DNA of 64,000 nt from Bradyrhizobium sp. CCBAU 53351 (GTDB lineage: Bacteria; Pseudomonadota; Alphaproteobacteria; Rhizobiales; Xanthobacteraceae), in contig NZ_CP030059.1 of the NCBI RefSeq assembly GCF_015291745.1, positions 5,297,501-5,361,500 on the forward strand. The letters are read 5' to 3'. The translations under genes and the position numbers were made by a program. Of the stretch, positions 45,836 through 55,228 are shown one piece after another. Below the pieces are notes generated by a model that was given only the letters and a program-made list of their open reading frames with translations, was not told where the DNA came from and searched no databases. Every line of letters begins with the position of its first letter. Position 1 is the first letter of the stretch.

Positions 45836-47035
45836 TCAGGCCACCTGAGCCTTGGTCATCGGGACCACGTCGCGCCCCTTCAGGACGTCCATGGCCGCCA
45901 GCACGCCGCCGCTCCGGTGCGGAATCTTTGCAAGATCGAGGCCCATCTCGACGCCGGCGAGCGTCCCCATCAGCATCAGATCGTTGAAATGGCCGATATG
46001 GCCGATGCGGAACACCTTGCCCTTGACCTTGTTCAGGCCGGTGCCGAGCGACATGTCGAAGGCTTCCAGCACGACCTTGCGGAACGCGTCGGCGTCGTGT
46101 CCATCTGGCACGCGCACGCCGGTCAGCGCCGGCGAGTGCGCAGCGGGGTCGGAGCACTGCGTCTCCAGGCCCCAGACTTTGACCGCGGCGCGCGTGGCGG
46201 CGCTGTGGCGCTTGTGGCGGGACCAGACATTCTCCAGCCCCTCCTCTTCCAGCATCTTGACCGCTTCGCGCAGGCCGTAGAGCAGGTTGGTGGCGGGCGT
46301 GTAGGGGAAGGTGCCGAGCTTGTTGAAGGTGATGACTTCCTGCCAGTCCCAATAGGAGCGCATGCCGGGATTGGCCTTGGCGACGGCGAGCGCCTTTTCC
46401 GAGACGGCGTTGAAACCGAGGCCCGGCGGCAACATCAGGCCCTTCTGCGAGCCGGCGACCGAGACGTCGATACCCCAGGCATCATGTTCGTATTCCATCG
46501 AACCGAGGCCGGAGATGGTGTCGACCATCAGCAGCGCCGGATGCTTGACGCGGTCGAGCAGCTTGCGCACCTCCAGCGGCGGCGTCACGCAGCCGGTCGA
46601 GGTCTCGTTGTGGACGACGCAGACCGCCTTGATCGCGTGCTGCTTGTCGGCGGTCAGGCGCTTTTCGATCTCGGCGAGGTCGGCGCCATGGCGCCAGTCA
46701 CTCGGGATGAAATCGACGTCCAGCTTGAACTTGTCGGCAATGCCGCGCCACAGCACGGCGAACTGGCCGGTCTCGCACATCAAGAGCTTGTCGCCGGGCG
46801 AGAACACATTGACCATCGCCGCTTCCCAGGCGCCGGTGCCGGACGAGGGGAAGATGATCACGGGCTGCTTGGTCCGGAACACGCGCTGCATCGCGGCAAG
46901 GACGGCGAAACCGAGCTCGGCAAACTCCGGACCGCGATGGTCCAGCGTCGGCATGTCCATCGCCCGCAGCACCCGGTCGGGCACATTGGTCGGTCCTGGA
47001 ATCTGTAGGAAATGCCTTCCAGTATGCACGGTCAT
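45836..47035 (-). CDS. Class V aminotransferase, serine-glyoxylate type
   Basis: 399 residues from ATG 47035, with GGGAAGGA upstream. IPGPTNVPDRVLRAMD, FPSSGTGAWEAAMVN and SVAGSQKGLMLPPG (PLP lysine Lys198) mark the serine-glyoxylate / alanine-glyoxylate aminotransferase group, which turns glyoxylate into glycine using serine or alanine. A second gene of the same family lies at 48615-49817. It is followed by an enoyl-CoA hydratase gene. The amino donor cannot be fixed from sequence. Confidence 0.9.
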   Translation of the reverse strand: MTVHTGRHFLQIPGPTNVPDRVLRAMDMPTLDHRGPEFAELGFAVLAAMQRVFRTKQPVIIFPSSGTGAWEAAMVNVFSPGDKLLMCETGQFAVLWRGIADKFKLDVDFIPSDWRHGADLAEIEKRLTADKQHAIKAVCVVHNETSTGCVTPPLEVRKLLDRVKHPALLMVDTISGLGSMEYEHDAWGIDVSVAGSQKGLMLPPGLGFNAVSEKALAVAKANPGMRSYWDWQEVITFNKLGTFPYTPATNLLYGLREAVKMLEEEGLENVWSRHKRHSAATRAAVKVWGLETQCSDPAAHSPALTGVRVPDGHDADAFRKVVLEAFDMSLGTGLNKVKGKVFRIGHIGHFNDLMLMGTLAGVEMGLDLAKIPHRSGGVLAAMDVLKGRDVVPMTKAQVA

Positions 47036-47207
47036 CGGCGTCCTTCCCGGTTGTGCCTTGATCTTGATGGCCGCCGAATAGCACCATTTGACCGGCTTGT
47101 CCCCTCTCCTAAAGACACCTTCCATGCATAAGCGATGGACCTCCGCCGCCCCCGCCGCCAGGGCGTATGACATCACGGATTTTGGACACCGAAGCCTGCT
47201 ACTCCCG

Positions 47208-47257
47208 TCGTGGCCGGGCTCGTCCCGGCCATTTGCCCGGGACAAGCCCGGACATGA
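47208..47257. repeat. Palindromic intergenic element
   Basis: GGCCGGGCTCGTCCCGGCC is followed closely by GCCCGGGACAAGCCCGG, so the element folds as a long imperfect hairpin. The pattern (two related inverted arms) is typical of dispersed palindromes in Bradyrhizobium-like genomes. It lies just downstream of the MFS gene on the minus strand and upstream of the class V aminotransferase gene; it may act as a transcript end or stabiliser. Confidence 0.75.
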
Positions 47258-47276
47258 CTGAAAGTCGTAAAGCGCC

Positions 47277-48560
47277 CTACTCCGCGGCCACCATCTTTTC
47301 GGATGCCCCCCTCCCCGCGGCCTCCGTGAACGGCCGCTCCGGATGCATCAGGAAGGCGGAGAAGCCCCCGAGCAGCAGCAAGCCCATCGACATCAGGAAC
47401 GGCAGATACCAGTTGCCGGTCACGTCGATCACGAAACCGGCGACCAACGGGGACACGATGGCGGCGAAGGCCGAGCCGGTGTTCATGATTCCCGAGGCGG
47501 TCCCGGAATATTTCGGGGCGATGTCCATCGGGATCGACCACATCGGGCCGATCACCAGCTCGGCGCAGAAGAAGCCGGCTGACAGGCACAGCGCCACCAC
47601 GGTGATGTCGTGGACGAACAGGATCGGCAGCAGCGACAAGAGCGCGCCCGTAAATCCCGCGACCGTGACGCTCAATCGTGCCAGGCGGACATTACCGGTG
47701 CGCTCGAGGATCTTGTCCGAGAGCACGCCGCCGACGCTGTCGCCGACCACGCCGGCGAAGAACACGCCCGAGGCGAACAGCGCCGAGTTCTTGATGTCGA
47801 GATTGTAGTTGTTCTTGAAGAACAGCGGCAGCCAGTTCAGGTACAGCCACAGGCACCAGCCGTAGCAGAAATAGGTCAGCGTCACCGGCCACATGCGGCC
47901 AAAGAGCGGTCCCCAGGGCACGCGCGGCCGTTCGCCGGTCGGGCGCGGCGGCAGCGCCGCGAGCTCCGCCTCGGTGATGGAGGCATGGTCCTTCGGCTCG
48001 TTGCGGAAGTACCAGACCCAGATGACGCCCCAGACGAGGCTGACGAGGCCGAGCACCACGAAGGCGCCGCGCCAGGTCAGCCACACGATCAGCAGCGCCA
48101 CCACCGGCGGCGTCACCGCATTGCCGAGCCGGGCGAAGGAATGCGTGAGCCCTTGCGCAAATCCGCGGCGGCTCGCTGGCGTCCAGTATTGCATCGCGCG
48201 CGTCGCGGTCGGGAACGTCGCGCCCTCGCCGAAGCCGAGCGCGAAGCGGGCAATGAACAGCGCGACGAGGCCGTGCACGAAGCCGGTCATGATAGTGGCG
48301 ACCGCCCAGATCATGCCGCACCAGAACAGCGTCTTGCGCGGCCCGAAACGATCGCCGACCCAGCCGCCGATCACCTGGAACAGCAGATAGGGATAGGCAA
48401 AGGCGGAGAAGACGAGGCCCAGCTGCGTGTTCGAGAGGCCGAGCTCCTTCTGGATCTCGCTCGCGGCGGTGCCGATGTTGACCCGGTCGACATAGGTGAT
48501 GAAGTACATCGCGCAGAGCATCGCCAGCACGACATGCGTGGCCTTGAACCGAACTCCCAT
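47277..48560 (-). CDS. MFS transporter, anion:cation symporter-like
   Basis: 427 residues, twelve membrane helices. ITYVDRVNIGTAASEIQKEL at the start and GWVGDRFGPRKTLFW (the MFS A-loop) are typical of the ACS family, which imports organic anions such as sugar acids, tartrate or phthalate. It sits between two class V aminotransferase genes on the minus strand and 54 bases beyond the second of them. The substrate may therefore be a carboxylate that feeds glyoxylate; inference only. Confidence 0.92.
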   Translation of the reverse strand: MGVRFKATHVVLAMLCAMYFITYVDRVNIGTAASEIQKELGLSNTQLGLVFSAFAYPYLLFQVIGGWVGDRFGPRKTLFWCGMIWAVATIMTGFVHGLVALFIARFALGFGEGATFPTATRAMQYWTPASRRGFAQGLTHSFARLGNAVTPPVVALLIVWLTWRGAFVVLGLVSLVWGVIWVWYFRNEPKDHASITEAELAALPPRPTGERPRVPWGPLFGRMWPVTLTYFCYGWCLWLYLNWLPLFFKNNYNLDIKNSALFASGVFFAGVVGDSVGGVLSDKILERTGNVRLARLSVTVAGFTGALLSLLPILFVHDITVVALCLSAGFFCAELVIGPMWSIPMDIAPKYSGTASGIMNTGSAFAAIVSPLVAGFVIDVTGNWYLPFLMSMGLLLLGGFSAFLMHPERPFTEAAGRGASEKMVAAE

Positions 48561-48614
48561 CTCGCCCTCCCTGATCGCTTTTTTTGTGATTTCCAGCCGC
48601 GCGTCCGGCGCGGC

Positions 48615-49817
48615 CTAAGTGCCCACCACTTTCAGATGAGGCGATGCATTGCCCTGCGGGCGCTGCTCCAGAAGCTTCATCGCGACATCGACACCGCCGG
48701 AGCGATGCGGCACGCCCGCGACCGACAGGCCCATCTCGACGCCGGTGAGCGCGCCGAGCAGCGTCAGCGCGTTGCATTCGCCGAGATGGCCGATACGGAA
48801 GACTTTTCCGGCCACCTTCGACAGGCCGGAGCCGAGCGACATGTTGTAATTGTCGAGCACCACCTTCCGGAACTGGTCGGCGTCGTGGCCGGGCGGCATC
48901 AGCACGGCGGTGAGCACCGGCGAGAATTCCGACGGCTCCTGGCAGAGCACCTCGAGGCCCCAATGATTGACGGCGGCGCGGGTCGCGGCGGCAAGCCGCT
49001 GATGCCGCGCAAACACGTTTTCGAGACCCTCCTCGAGCAGCATCGCGATCGCCTCGCGCAGGCCGTAGAGCAGATTGGTTGCGGGCGTGTAGGGGAAGAA
49101 GCCTTTTGCGTTGGGCTTGAGCATCTCCTCCCAGTCGAAATAGGAGCGCGGCATCTTGTTGCTCTTCGCCGCAGCAAGCGCCTTCTGCGAGATCGCATTG
49201 AAGCCGAGGCCGGGCGGCAGCATGAAACCCTTCTGCGAGCAGCTGACGCTGACATCGACCTTCCACTCGTCGTGGCGGTAGTCGACCGAGCCGAGCGAGG
49301 AAATGGTGTCGACCATCAAGAGCGCCGGATGGCCTGTGCGGTCGATCGCGGCACGGATGTCGGCGATGCGGCTGGTCGCGCCGGTCGAGGTCTCGTTGTG
49401 CACGACCATGACGGCCTTGATCGCCTGCGCAGTGTCCTCGGTGAGCCTTGCCTCGATCAATGCGGGATCGGCGCCGCGGCGCCAGTCGCCGGGGACGAAG
49501 TCGACCTCGATGCCGAAGCGACCCGCCATCTGGCGCCACAGCGTCGCGAAATGGCCGGTCTCGACCATCAGCACCTTGTCGCCCGGCGACAGCGTGTTGA
49601 CGATCGCGGCCTCCCAGGCGCCGGTGCCCGAGGAGGGGAAGATCACGACCGGCCCTTTGGTCTGGAAGATCTTCGGGCTGCCTTCGAGCACGATGCGGCC
49701 GAGCTCGCCGAACTCCGCGCTGCGGTGGTCGATGACAGGCATGTCCATGGCGCGCAGGACGCGCTCGGGGACCGGGCTCGGGCCCGGAATCTGAAGGAAA
49801 TGGCGTCCCTGATGCAT
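48615..49817 (-). CDS. Class V aminotransferase, serine-glyoxylate type (paralogue)
   Basis: 400 residues from ATG 49817, with GGGAGG upstream. It is clearly related to the gene at 45836-47035 along its full length: IPGPSPVPERVLRAMD, FPSSGTGAWEAAIVN, and SVSCSQKGFMLPPG with the PLP lysine at 196. The two copies differ in many places, so the duplication is old and the functions may differ (donor or ketoacid). It is divergent from the GntR gene, which probably controls it. Confidence 0.9.
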   Translation of the reverse strand: MHQGRHFLQIPGPSPVPERVLRAMDMPVIDHRSAEFGELGRIVLEGSPKIFQTKGPVVIFPSSGTGAWEAAIVNTLSPGDKVLMVETGHFATLWRQMAGRFGIEVDFVPGDWRRGADPALIEARLTEDTAQAIKAVMVVHNETSTGATSRIADIRAAIDRTGHPALLMVDTISSLGSVDYRHDEWKVDVSVSCSQKGFMLPPGLGFNAISQKALAAAKSNKMPRSYFDWEEMLKPNAKGFFPYTPATNLLYGLREAIAMLLEEGLENVFARHQRLAAATRAAVNHWGLEVLCQEPSEFSPVLTAVLMPPGHDADQFRKVVLDNYNMSLGSGLSKVAGKVFRIGHLGECNALTLLGALTGVEMGLSVAGVPHRSGGVDVAMKLLEQRPQGNASPHLKVVGT

Positions 49818-49888
49818 GAAAACCTCCCTGGCGGCGGGTCTTGGCCGGCTCTGGAGACTATTTTGCATTCATTTTTTGTCCTTTCAAT

Positions 49889-49910
49889 CGAAATTTGGTA
49901 TTCGATTTCG
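49889..49910. promoter_or_regulatory. Inverted repeat CGAAAT-N10-ATTTCG between divergent genes
   Basis: A perfect 6-bp dyad with a 10-base spacer in an AT-rich stretch between the aminotransferase gene (minus) and the GntR gene (plus). FCD-type GntR proteins often bind short dyads in their own promoter region, so this is a candidate operator. No experimental evidence. Confidence 0.35.
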
Positions 49911-49950
49911 GACGTCGACGCGACCAAACGGGCAAACTATTGTGCTGCAA

Positions 49951-50700
49951 ATGAAATCCACGATTCCCGACACCGGGGTTCCGATCGCGCCGCCCGGCGC
50001 AGATGGCGGCGACCGCCAGGAAAACCGTCCCGAGGCCTCGCTCCATGGCGAGATCCTGCTGCGGCTGCGCGACTACGTGGTCGAGGGCAACATCCCGGAA
50101 GGAGCCCGCGTTCCCGAGCGGCAACTCTGCGAGATGCTCGGCATCTCCCGCACGCCGCTGCGCGAGGCGCTGAAAGTGCTTGCGGCCGAGGGGCTGATCG
50201 AGCTTCTGCCGAACCGCGGCGCACGGGTGCGCCAGCTCAGCCAGCGCGACATCGAGGAGCTGTTCGACGTCATGGCGGGACTGGAGAGCCTTGCCGGACG
50301 GCTCGCCTGCGAGGCCATTACGGATGCGGAAATCGTCGCGATCGAGCAATTGCATTACGAGATGTACGGCCACTACCTGCACCGCGACATGCACGGCTAT
50401 TTCCAGACCAACCAGCGCATCCACGAGAGCATCGTCGCGGCCGCGCGCAACGAGACGCTGAAGACCGCCTACGCCAATTTCGCGGGGAGAATTCGCCGCG
50501 TCCGCTACTCCGCCAATTTTGCCCGCAAGCGGCAACGCTGGGCGGAGGCGATGCGCGAGCACGAGGCCATCCTCGATGCGCTGCGTCGCCGCGCCGCCAG
50601 CGAGCTCAGCGACATCCTGTTCCAGCACCTGCGCAACAAGCGGACGGCCGCGATCGAGCATCTGACCGAGCCTCAAGAGGATGCGCCGGCGGCGTCTTAA
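49951..50700 (+). CDS. GntR family transcriptional regulator, FCD domain
   Basis: 249 residues. The winged helix has EGARVPERQLCEMLGISRTPLREALKVLAAEGLI (recognition helix SRTPLREAL), and the FCD part has FDVMAGLESLAGRLA and HERIHESI-like text (NQRIHESIVAAARN) with His residues for a metal or ligand. ATG 49951 is taken; the frame is open further upstream across the promoter, which is not coding. It lies between the divergent aminotransferase gene and the FAD/Fe-S oxidase gene 103 bases downstream, and probably senses a carboxylate from that pathway. Confidence 0.9.
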   Translation: MKSTIPDTGVPIAPPGADGGDRQENRPEASLHGEILLRLRDYVVEGNIPEGARVPERQLCEMLGISRTPLREALKVLAAEGLIELLPNRGARVRQLSQRDIEELFDVMAGLESLAGRLACEAITDAEIVAIEQLHYEMYGHYLHRDMHGYFQTNQRIHESIVAAARNETLKTAYANFAGRIRRVRYSANFARKRQRWAEAMREHEAILDALRRRAASELSDILFQHLRNKRTAAIEHLTEPQEDAPAAS

Positions 50701-50803
50701 GGGCGGCCGGCTTGCTCATTTTGAATTCATAATATGTTCGATCAGGGACGATAATGAATAACTCAGCAAAGCTGAGCCTTACTGGATTAGTCCGGGATCA
50801 GGG

Positions 50804-53779
50804 ATGACAAACGCCTCCTCACTCGAACGGCGCCTGCGGTCGGAATTGACCGGCGACGTCCTGTTCGACCCCTTCAGCCGCGGCCGCTACGCCACCGACG
50901 CCTCGTTCTACCAGATCGTGCCGTCGGGCGTGGTCGTGCCCAGGACCATGGAGGAGGCCCTGCGGGCGCTGGCGATTGCCCGCGACGCGGGGCTGAAGGT
51001 CACCCCGCGCGGCGGCGGCACCTCGCAATGCGGCCAGACCGTCAATGACGGGCTCGTGGTCGATCTCTCAAAACACCTCAACCGCATCCTGTCGCTCGAC
51101 GTCGAGGGCCGCACCTGCGTGGTGGAGCCCGGCATCGTGCTCGACGATCTCAACCGGCAACTGAAAAAGCACGGCCTGTGGTTTCCGGTCGACGTCTCCA
51201 CGGCTTCCCGCGCCACCATCGGCGGCATGGCCGGCAACAATTCCTGCGGCGGCCGCTCGCTTCGCCACGGCACCATGCGCGACAACACGCTGTCGATGGA
51301 AGCTTCGCTCGCCGACGGCACGCTGAGCCGTTTTGGCGAGGTCTCGCGCGACCTCTCCGATCTCGATGCGAGCGACAGCGCACGCGCCCTGTTCCGCGAC
51401 ATGCTCGATCTCGGGTCCCGCGAGGCCGAAGAGATCGCGACGCGCTTTCCGAAGGTGCAGCGCCGGGTCGGCGGCTACAATCTCGATGCGCTCACGCCGC
51501 GCAACGCGCGCAACAACATGGCGCATCTTCTGGTCGGCTCCGAGGGCACCCTCGCCTTCACCACCAAGGTCGAGCTGAAGCTGTGGCCTGTGATCCGCAA
51601 CAAGGCGCTCGGCGTCTGCCATTTCGGCAGTTTCTACGAGGCGATGGACGCGGCCCAGCATCTGGTCAAGCTGAAGCCGATCGCGGTCGAGCTGGTCGAC
51701 CGCACCATGATCGCGCTCGGCCGCGACATCGCGATGTTCAAGCCGATCATCAACGCCGCGATCAAGGGCGATCCGGACGCCGTGCTCGTCGTGGAATTCG
51801 CCGAGGAGAACCAGGCCGACAATCTGGCGCGCCTGAAGCAGCTCGGCGAATTGATGGGCGATCTCGGCTTCGGCTGGACCAACGACACGCGCAAATGGGG
51901 CGGCGTGGTCGAGATCACCGAGCCCGCGCTGCAGAGCGGCATCGCCGATTTCCGCGCTGCCGGCCTCAACGTCATGATGTCGATGAAGCAGGAGGGCAAG
52001 CCGGTCTCCTTCGTCGAGGACTGCGCGGTGCCGCTGCCGCATTTGGCCGACTACACGCAGCGCCTGAACGAGGTGTTTGCCAAACACGGCACCAGCGGCA
52101 CCATGTATGCGCACGCCTCCGAGGGTTGCCTGCATGTACGGCCCGTGCTGAATTTGAAGCTGGAGAAGGACGTCAAGGCGATGCGCGCCATCGCCGAGGA
52201 GGCTTTCGCGCTGGTGCGCGAATACAAGGGCTCGCATTCCGGCGAGCATGGCGACGGCCTGGTGCGCTCCGAATTCCATGAGACGATGTTCGGCGAGCGC
52301 CTCGTCGCGGACTTCAAGGAAGTGAAGCAGCGCTTCGATCCCGAGGGCGTGCTCAATCCCGGCAAGATCGTCGATGCGCCCAGGATGGACGACCGCTCGC
52401 TGTTTCGCTTCAAGCCGGACTATCGCGTCGGTGAGTTGAAGACAAAACTCGACTGGTCTGCCTATCCCGGCGCCGGCGGCGGTTTCCAGGGCGCGGTCGA
52501 GATGTGCAACAACAACGGCGCCTGCCGCAAGCTCGAGGGCGGCGTGATGTGCCCGTCCTATCGCGCCACGCGCAACGAGAAGGACGTCACCCGCGGGCGC
52601 GCCAACACGCTGCGCCTTGCGATCTCCGGCCAGCTCGGGCCCGATGCGCTGTCTTCCGACGAGATGATGGAGACGCTGAAGCTCTGCGTCTCCTGCAAGG
52701 CCTGCCGCCATGAATGCCCGACCGGCGTCGACATGGCAAAGATGAAGATCGAAGTGCTCGCCGCGCGCGCGGCCTCTCACGGACTGACGCTGCGCGACCG
52801 CCTGGTGGGCTATATCCCGCGCTATGCCGGCCTCGCCGCGCGCTTCGCGCCGCTGGCGAATTTGCGCAACCGCAGCCCGCTGCTGCGAAAGCTGTTCGAA
52901 CGCTTTGCCGGCATCAGCGCGCGCCGGGCACTCCCCGCCTTCCGCAGCGACGTGTTCGTGCCGCCGGCGGACGCGGTCGGGCCGGAGAACGGACGCGAGG
53001 TCGTGCTGTTCGCCGACACGTTCAATCGCATCTACGAGCGCGAGAACCTCGACGCGGCGCTGCGCGTGCTCGCGGCCGGCGGCTATCGCGTTCACATGCC
53101 GAAGTCGGCCAAGGGCAGCCGCCCGCTGTGCTGCGGCCGCACCTTCCTGTCCGCAGGGCTCGTCGATGAAGCCAGGTCCGAGCTCGACCGGCTCGTCGCC
53201 TCTTTCGCGCCCTTTGCCGCCCGCGGCGTCGCGATCGTCGGTCTCGAGCCGAGCTGCCTCTTGACGCTGCGTGACGAGCTCGCCTCGCTGCGTAGGGATG
53301 ATGACGCCAAGGCGGTCGGCGCCCATGCGCTGACCTTCGAGGAATTTCTGGTGCGCGAGGCCGAAGCCGGCCGGCTGCAACTGCCGCTCGGCAGCGTCGC
53401 CGACAAGGCCGTGGTGCACGGCCATTGCCATCAAAAATCCTTCGGCGCCTTCAAGCCGGTCGAACAGGTGCTGCGCCTCGTCCCCGGCCTCGAGGTCGAG
53501 ACCATCGAGTCGAGCTGCTGCGGCATGGCCGGCGCCTTCGGTTATGGCGCCGACACCTATGATGCCTCGATCGAGATGGCCGAACTGTCGCTGCTGCCCG
53601 CCGTGCGGCGCGCAGGCGAGAATACGCTGGTCGTCGCCGACGGCACCTCCTGCCGCCACCAGATCCACGACGGCACGGGGCGCGAGGCGCTTCACGTCGC
53701 GCGCGTGCTGGCGATGAGCCTCGATCGCGCCGAACCCAATTCCACCTCAACCGCTGCAAAGGAGCCCAGCCATGGCTGA
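50804..53779 (+). CDS. FAD- and Fe-S-containing oxidoreductase, fused GlcD-GlcF type
   Basis: 991 residues. The N-terminal part is a PCMH-type FAD domain (VTPRGGGTSQCGQTV, NNSCGGRSLRHG, GSEGTLAFTTKVELK) with the C-terminal FAD-oxidase cap (SHSGEHGDGL, RFDPEGVLNPGKI). Two ferredoxin motifs follow (CNNNGACRKLEGGVMCPSY and CVSCKACRHECPTG), then a heterodisulfide-reductase-like domain with CCG motifs (PLCCGRTFLSAG, SSCCGMAGAFGY). Such enzymes oxidise D-lactate, glycolate or similar 2-hydroxy acids at the membrane. Its stop overlaps the GlcG-like gene by 8 bases, supporting glycolate or a relative as substrate. Confidence 0.93.
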   Translation: MTNASSLERRLRSELTGDVLFDPFSRGRYATDASFYQIVPSGVVVPRTMEEALRALAIARDAGLKVTPRGGGTSQCGQTVNDGLVVDLSKHLNRILSLDVEGRTCVVEPGIVLDDLNRQLKKHGLWFPVDVSTASRATIGGMAGNNSCGGRSLRHGTMRDNTLSMEASLADGTLSRFGEVSRDLSDLDASDSARALFRDMLDLGSREAEEIATRFPKVQRRVGGYNLDALTPRNARNNMAHLLVGSEGTLAFTTKVELKLWPVIRNKALGVCHFGSFYEAMDAAQHLVKLKPIAVELVDRTMIALGRDIAMFKPIINAAIKGDPDAVLVVEFAEENQADNLARLKQLGELMGDLGFGWTNDTRKWGGVVEITEPALQSGIADFRAAGLNVMMSMKQEGKPVSFVEDCAVPLPHLADYTQRLNEVFAKHGTSGTMYAHASEGCLHVRPVLNLKLEKDVKAMRAIAEEAFALVREYKGSHSGEHGDGLVRSEFHETMFGERLVADFKEVKQRFDPEGVLNPGKIVDAPRMDDRSLFRFKPDYRVGELKTKLDWSAYPGAGGGFQGAVEMCNNNGACRKLEGGVMCPSYRATRNEKDVTRGRANTLRLAISGQLGPDALSSDEMMETLKLCVSCKACRHECPTGVDMAKMKIEVLAARAASHGLTLRDRLVGYIPRYAGLAARFAPLANLRNRSPLLRKLFERFAGISARRALPAFRSDVFVPPADAVGPENGREVVLFADTFNRIYERENLDAALRVLAAGGYRVHMPKSAKGSRPLCCGRTFLSAGLVDEARSELDRLVASFAPFAARGVAIVGLEPSCLLTLRDELASLRRDDDAKAVGAHALTFEEFLVREAEAGRLQLPLGSVADKAVVHGHCHQKSFGAFKPVEQVLRLVPGLEVETIESSCCGMAGAFGYGADTYDASIEMAELSLLPAVRRAGENTLVVADGTSCRHQIHDGTGREALHVARVLAMSLDRAEPNSTSTAAKEPSHG

Positions 53780-54200
53780 CCTTACCCTCGACACCGCCCG
53801 CAAGATCCTCGACGCCGCCTTCGCAAAGTCCACCGAGCTGAAGCTGAAGCCGCTGGTCGTCACCATCCTGGACGCGCGCGGCGTGCTCAAGATCGCCGCG
53901 GCGCAGGACGGCACCAGCCTGATGCGGGCCGAGATCGCGCACGGCAAGGCCTACGGCGCGCTCGCCATGGGCATGGGCTCACGCGCGCTGTTCCAACGCG
54001 CGCAGGAGCAGGCCTATTTCATCGACGCCGTGAACACGATTGCCAAAGGCGCTTTGGTGCCGGTGCCCGGCGGCGTGCTGATCATGGACGGCGCGACGCT
54101 CCTTGGCGCCGTCGGCGTCTCCGGCGACACCTCCGACAATGACGAGGCCTGCGCGGTGGCGGGTATCCAGGCGGCGGGGCTGAAGGCGAACGCGGGCTGA
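53772..54200 (+). CDS. GlcG/HbpS family protein
   Basis: 142 residues. It starts 8 bases before the oxidase stop and has the family's ILDAAFAKSTELKLKPLVVTILD, LVVAQDGTS-like text (KIAAAQDGTSLMRAEIA), GKAYGALAMGMGS and GAVGVSGDTSDNDE. GlcG-like proteins lie with glycolate oxidase genes in many bacteria, but their role is not settled; some relatives bind haem. It is probably co-expressed with the oxidase. Confidence 0.9.
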   Translation: MADLTLDTARKILDAAFAKSTELKLKPLVVTILDARGVLKIAAAQDGTSLMRAEIAHGKAYGALAMGMGSRALFQRAQEQAYFIDAVNTIAKGALVPVPGGVLIMDGATLLGAVGVSGDTSDNDEACAVAGIQAAGLKANAG

Positions 54201-54206
54201 GCTGCT

Positions 54207-54257
54207 GTCCCGGCTCTGCAGCGCATCGCCGAAGAGGCGCTGCGCTTCGTCCGGGAC
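54207..54257. repeat. Palindromic element / possible bidirectional terminator
   Basis: GTCCCGG pairs with CCGGGAC and, inside, GCAGCGC with GCGCTGC, giving a two-part hairpin in the 77-base gap between two convergent genes (GlcG-like and enoyl-CoA hydratase). There is no T-run. Elements of this form are seen widely in Bradyrhizobium intergenic regions. Confidence 0.75.
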
Positions 54258-54277
54258 ACGAGAGCGGTCCCCGGCCC

Positions 54278-55060
54278 TCACCGTCCCGTCCAGACCGGCT
54301 TCCGCTTCTCGCTGAACGCCTTCAGGCCTTCCTTGGCGTCCTCGGTCATCGCGAGCAGCGCGATCTGGCTTTCGGTGTAGGCGATGCTCTCGTCGAACGA
54401 CATCGAGGCGATGGCGCGCATGGCGTATTTGCCGCGGCGGATCGCGGTCGGCGATTTGTCGACGATACGGCCGATCAGCCAGTCGACCTTGGCATTGAGC
54501 TCGGCCGTGGGCACGACGTAATTGAGGAGACCGGCAGCCTGCGCCGCCTTGGCGTCGAACGGCTCGCCGGTGAGCGCCCATTCGTTGACGAGGCGCGGCG
54601 GTGCGATCGACTGCAGCAGGCTCAGCACCTGCATCGGGAACACACCGACCTTGACCTCCGGCAGGCCGAACACGACGTGATCGGCCGCAACCGCCATGTC
54701 GGTCATGCAGAGCAGGCCCATGCCGCCGGCCATGCAGACCCCGCCGACCCGCGCGATCGCGGGCTTGGTGGCGTTCTGTGACAAACGTAACAGATCGGCA
54801 TAGTCGACATTTGGTTTGGAATGGTCCATCGCGAAAGCGGCGCCGGAATTCTGCAGATCGGCGCCCGCGCAGAACGCCTTGTCGCCCGCGCCCGTCAGCA
54901 CGATGACGCGGACGTCCTTGTCGTCATGCGCGTCGCGATAGCCCTTGGTGATGCCGGCGATGACCTCGCCGTTCAATGCGTTGCGTTTTTCCGGCCGGTT
55001 GATGGTGATCCAGAACGCCGGCCCGCGCTTCTCGGTGACGATTGCCGTGGTGTCGGTCAT
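54278..55060 (-). CDS. Enoyl-CoA hydratase/isomerase family protein
   Basis: 260 residues. VIVLTGAGDKAFCAGADLQNSG and VGGVCMAGGMGLLCMTDMAVA shape the oxyanion hole, and HVVFGLPEVKVGVFPM carries the usual glutamate. INRPEKRNALNGEV at the start is standard. It hydrates or isomerises an enoyl-CoA in an acid degradation pathway. It is a lone minus-strand gene with a clear promoter gap to the pseudo-caspase gene. It is only distantly related to the crotonase at 45014-45811. Confidence 0.9.
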   Translation of the reverse strand: MTDTTAIVTEKRGPAFWITINRPEKRNALNGEVIAGITKGYRDAHDDKDVRVIVLTGAGDKAFCAGADLQNSGAAFAMDHSKPNVDYADLLRLSQNATKPAIARVGGVCMAGGMGLLCMTDMAVAADHVVFGLPEVKVGVFPMQVLSLLQSIAPPRLVNEWALTGEPFDAKAAQAAGLLNYVVPTAELNAKVDWLIGRIVDKSPTAIRRGKYAMRAIASMSFDESIAYTESQIALLAMTEDAKEGLKAFSEKRKPVWTGR

Positions 55061-55228
55061 GGTCCGCTCGCTTCCTTGCCTTCCGTTTTGCAGCCATTTG
55101 CGGCAGGACGGGCGGCGCGCGCAAGGGCAATCTGCAACGCTGTGTCACCATAGCGTGTGGGCGCAAATTCGCTTGGCGATTGAATTACGGGTGACGGCCG
55201 CTATCCTGACTGGAGATTTTGATCACCA

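Noticed and set aside
47610..50732. Plus-strand open frame of over 1000 codons opposite the MFS and aminotransferase genes
   Set aside because: Runs through several real minus-strand genes and then in a wrong frame through the GntR gene; composition is that of antisense sequence.
51068..53695. Very long open frame on the minus strand opposite the FAD/Fe-S oxidase gene
   Set aside because: It is a codon-bias shadow: His/Arg/Ala-rich, without motifs or ribosome-binding site, and fully covered by a well-supported gene on the other strand.
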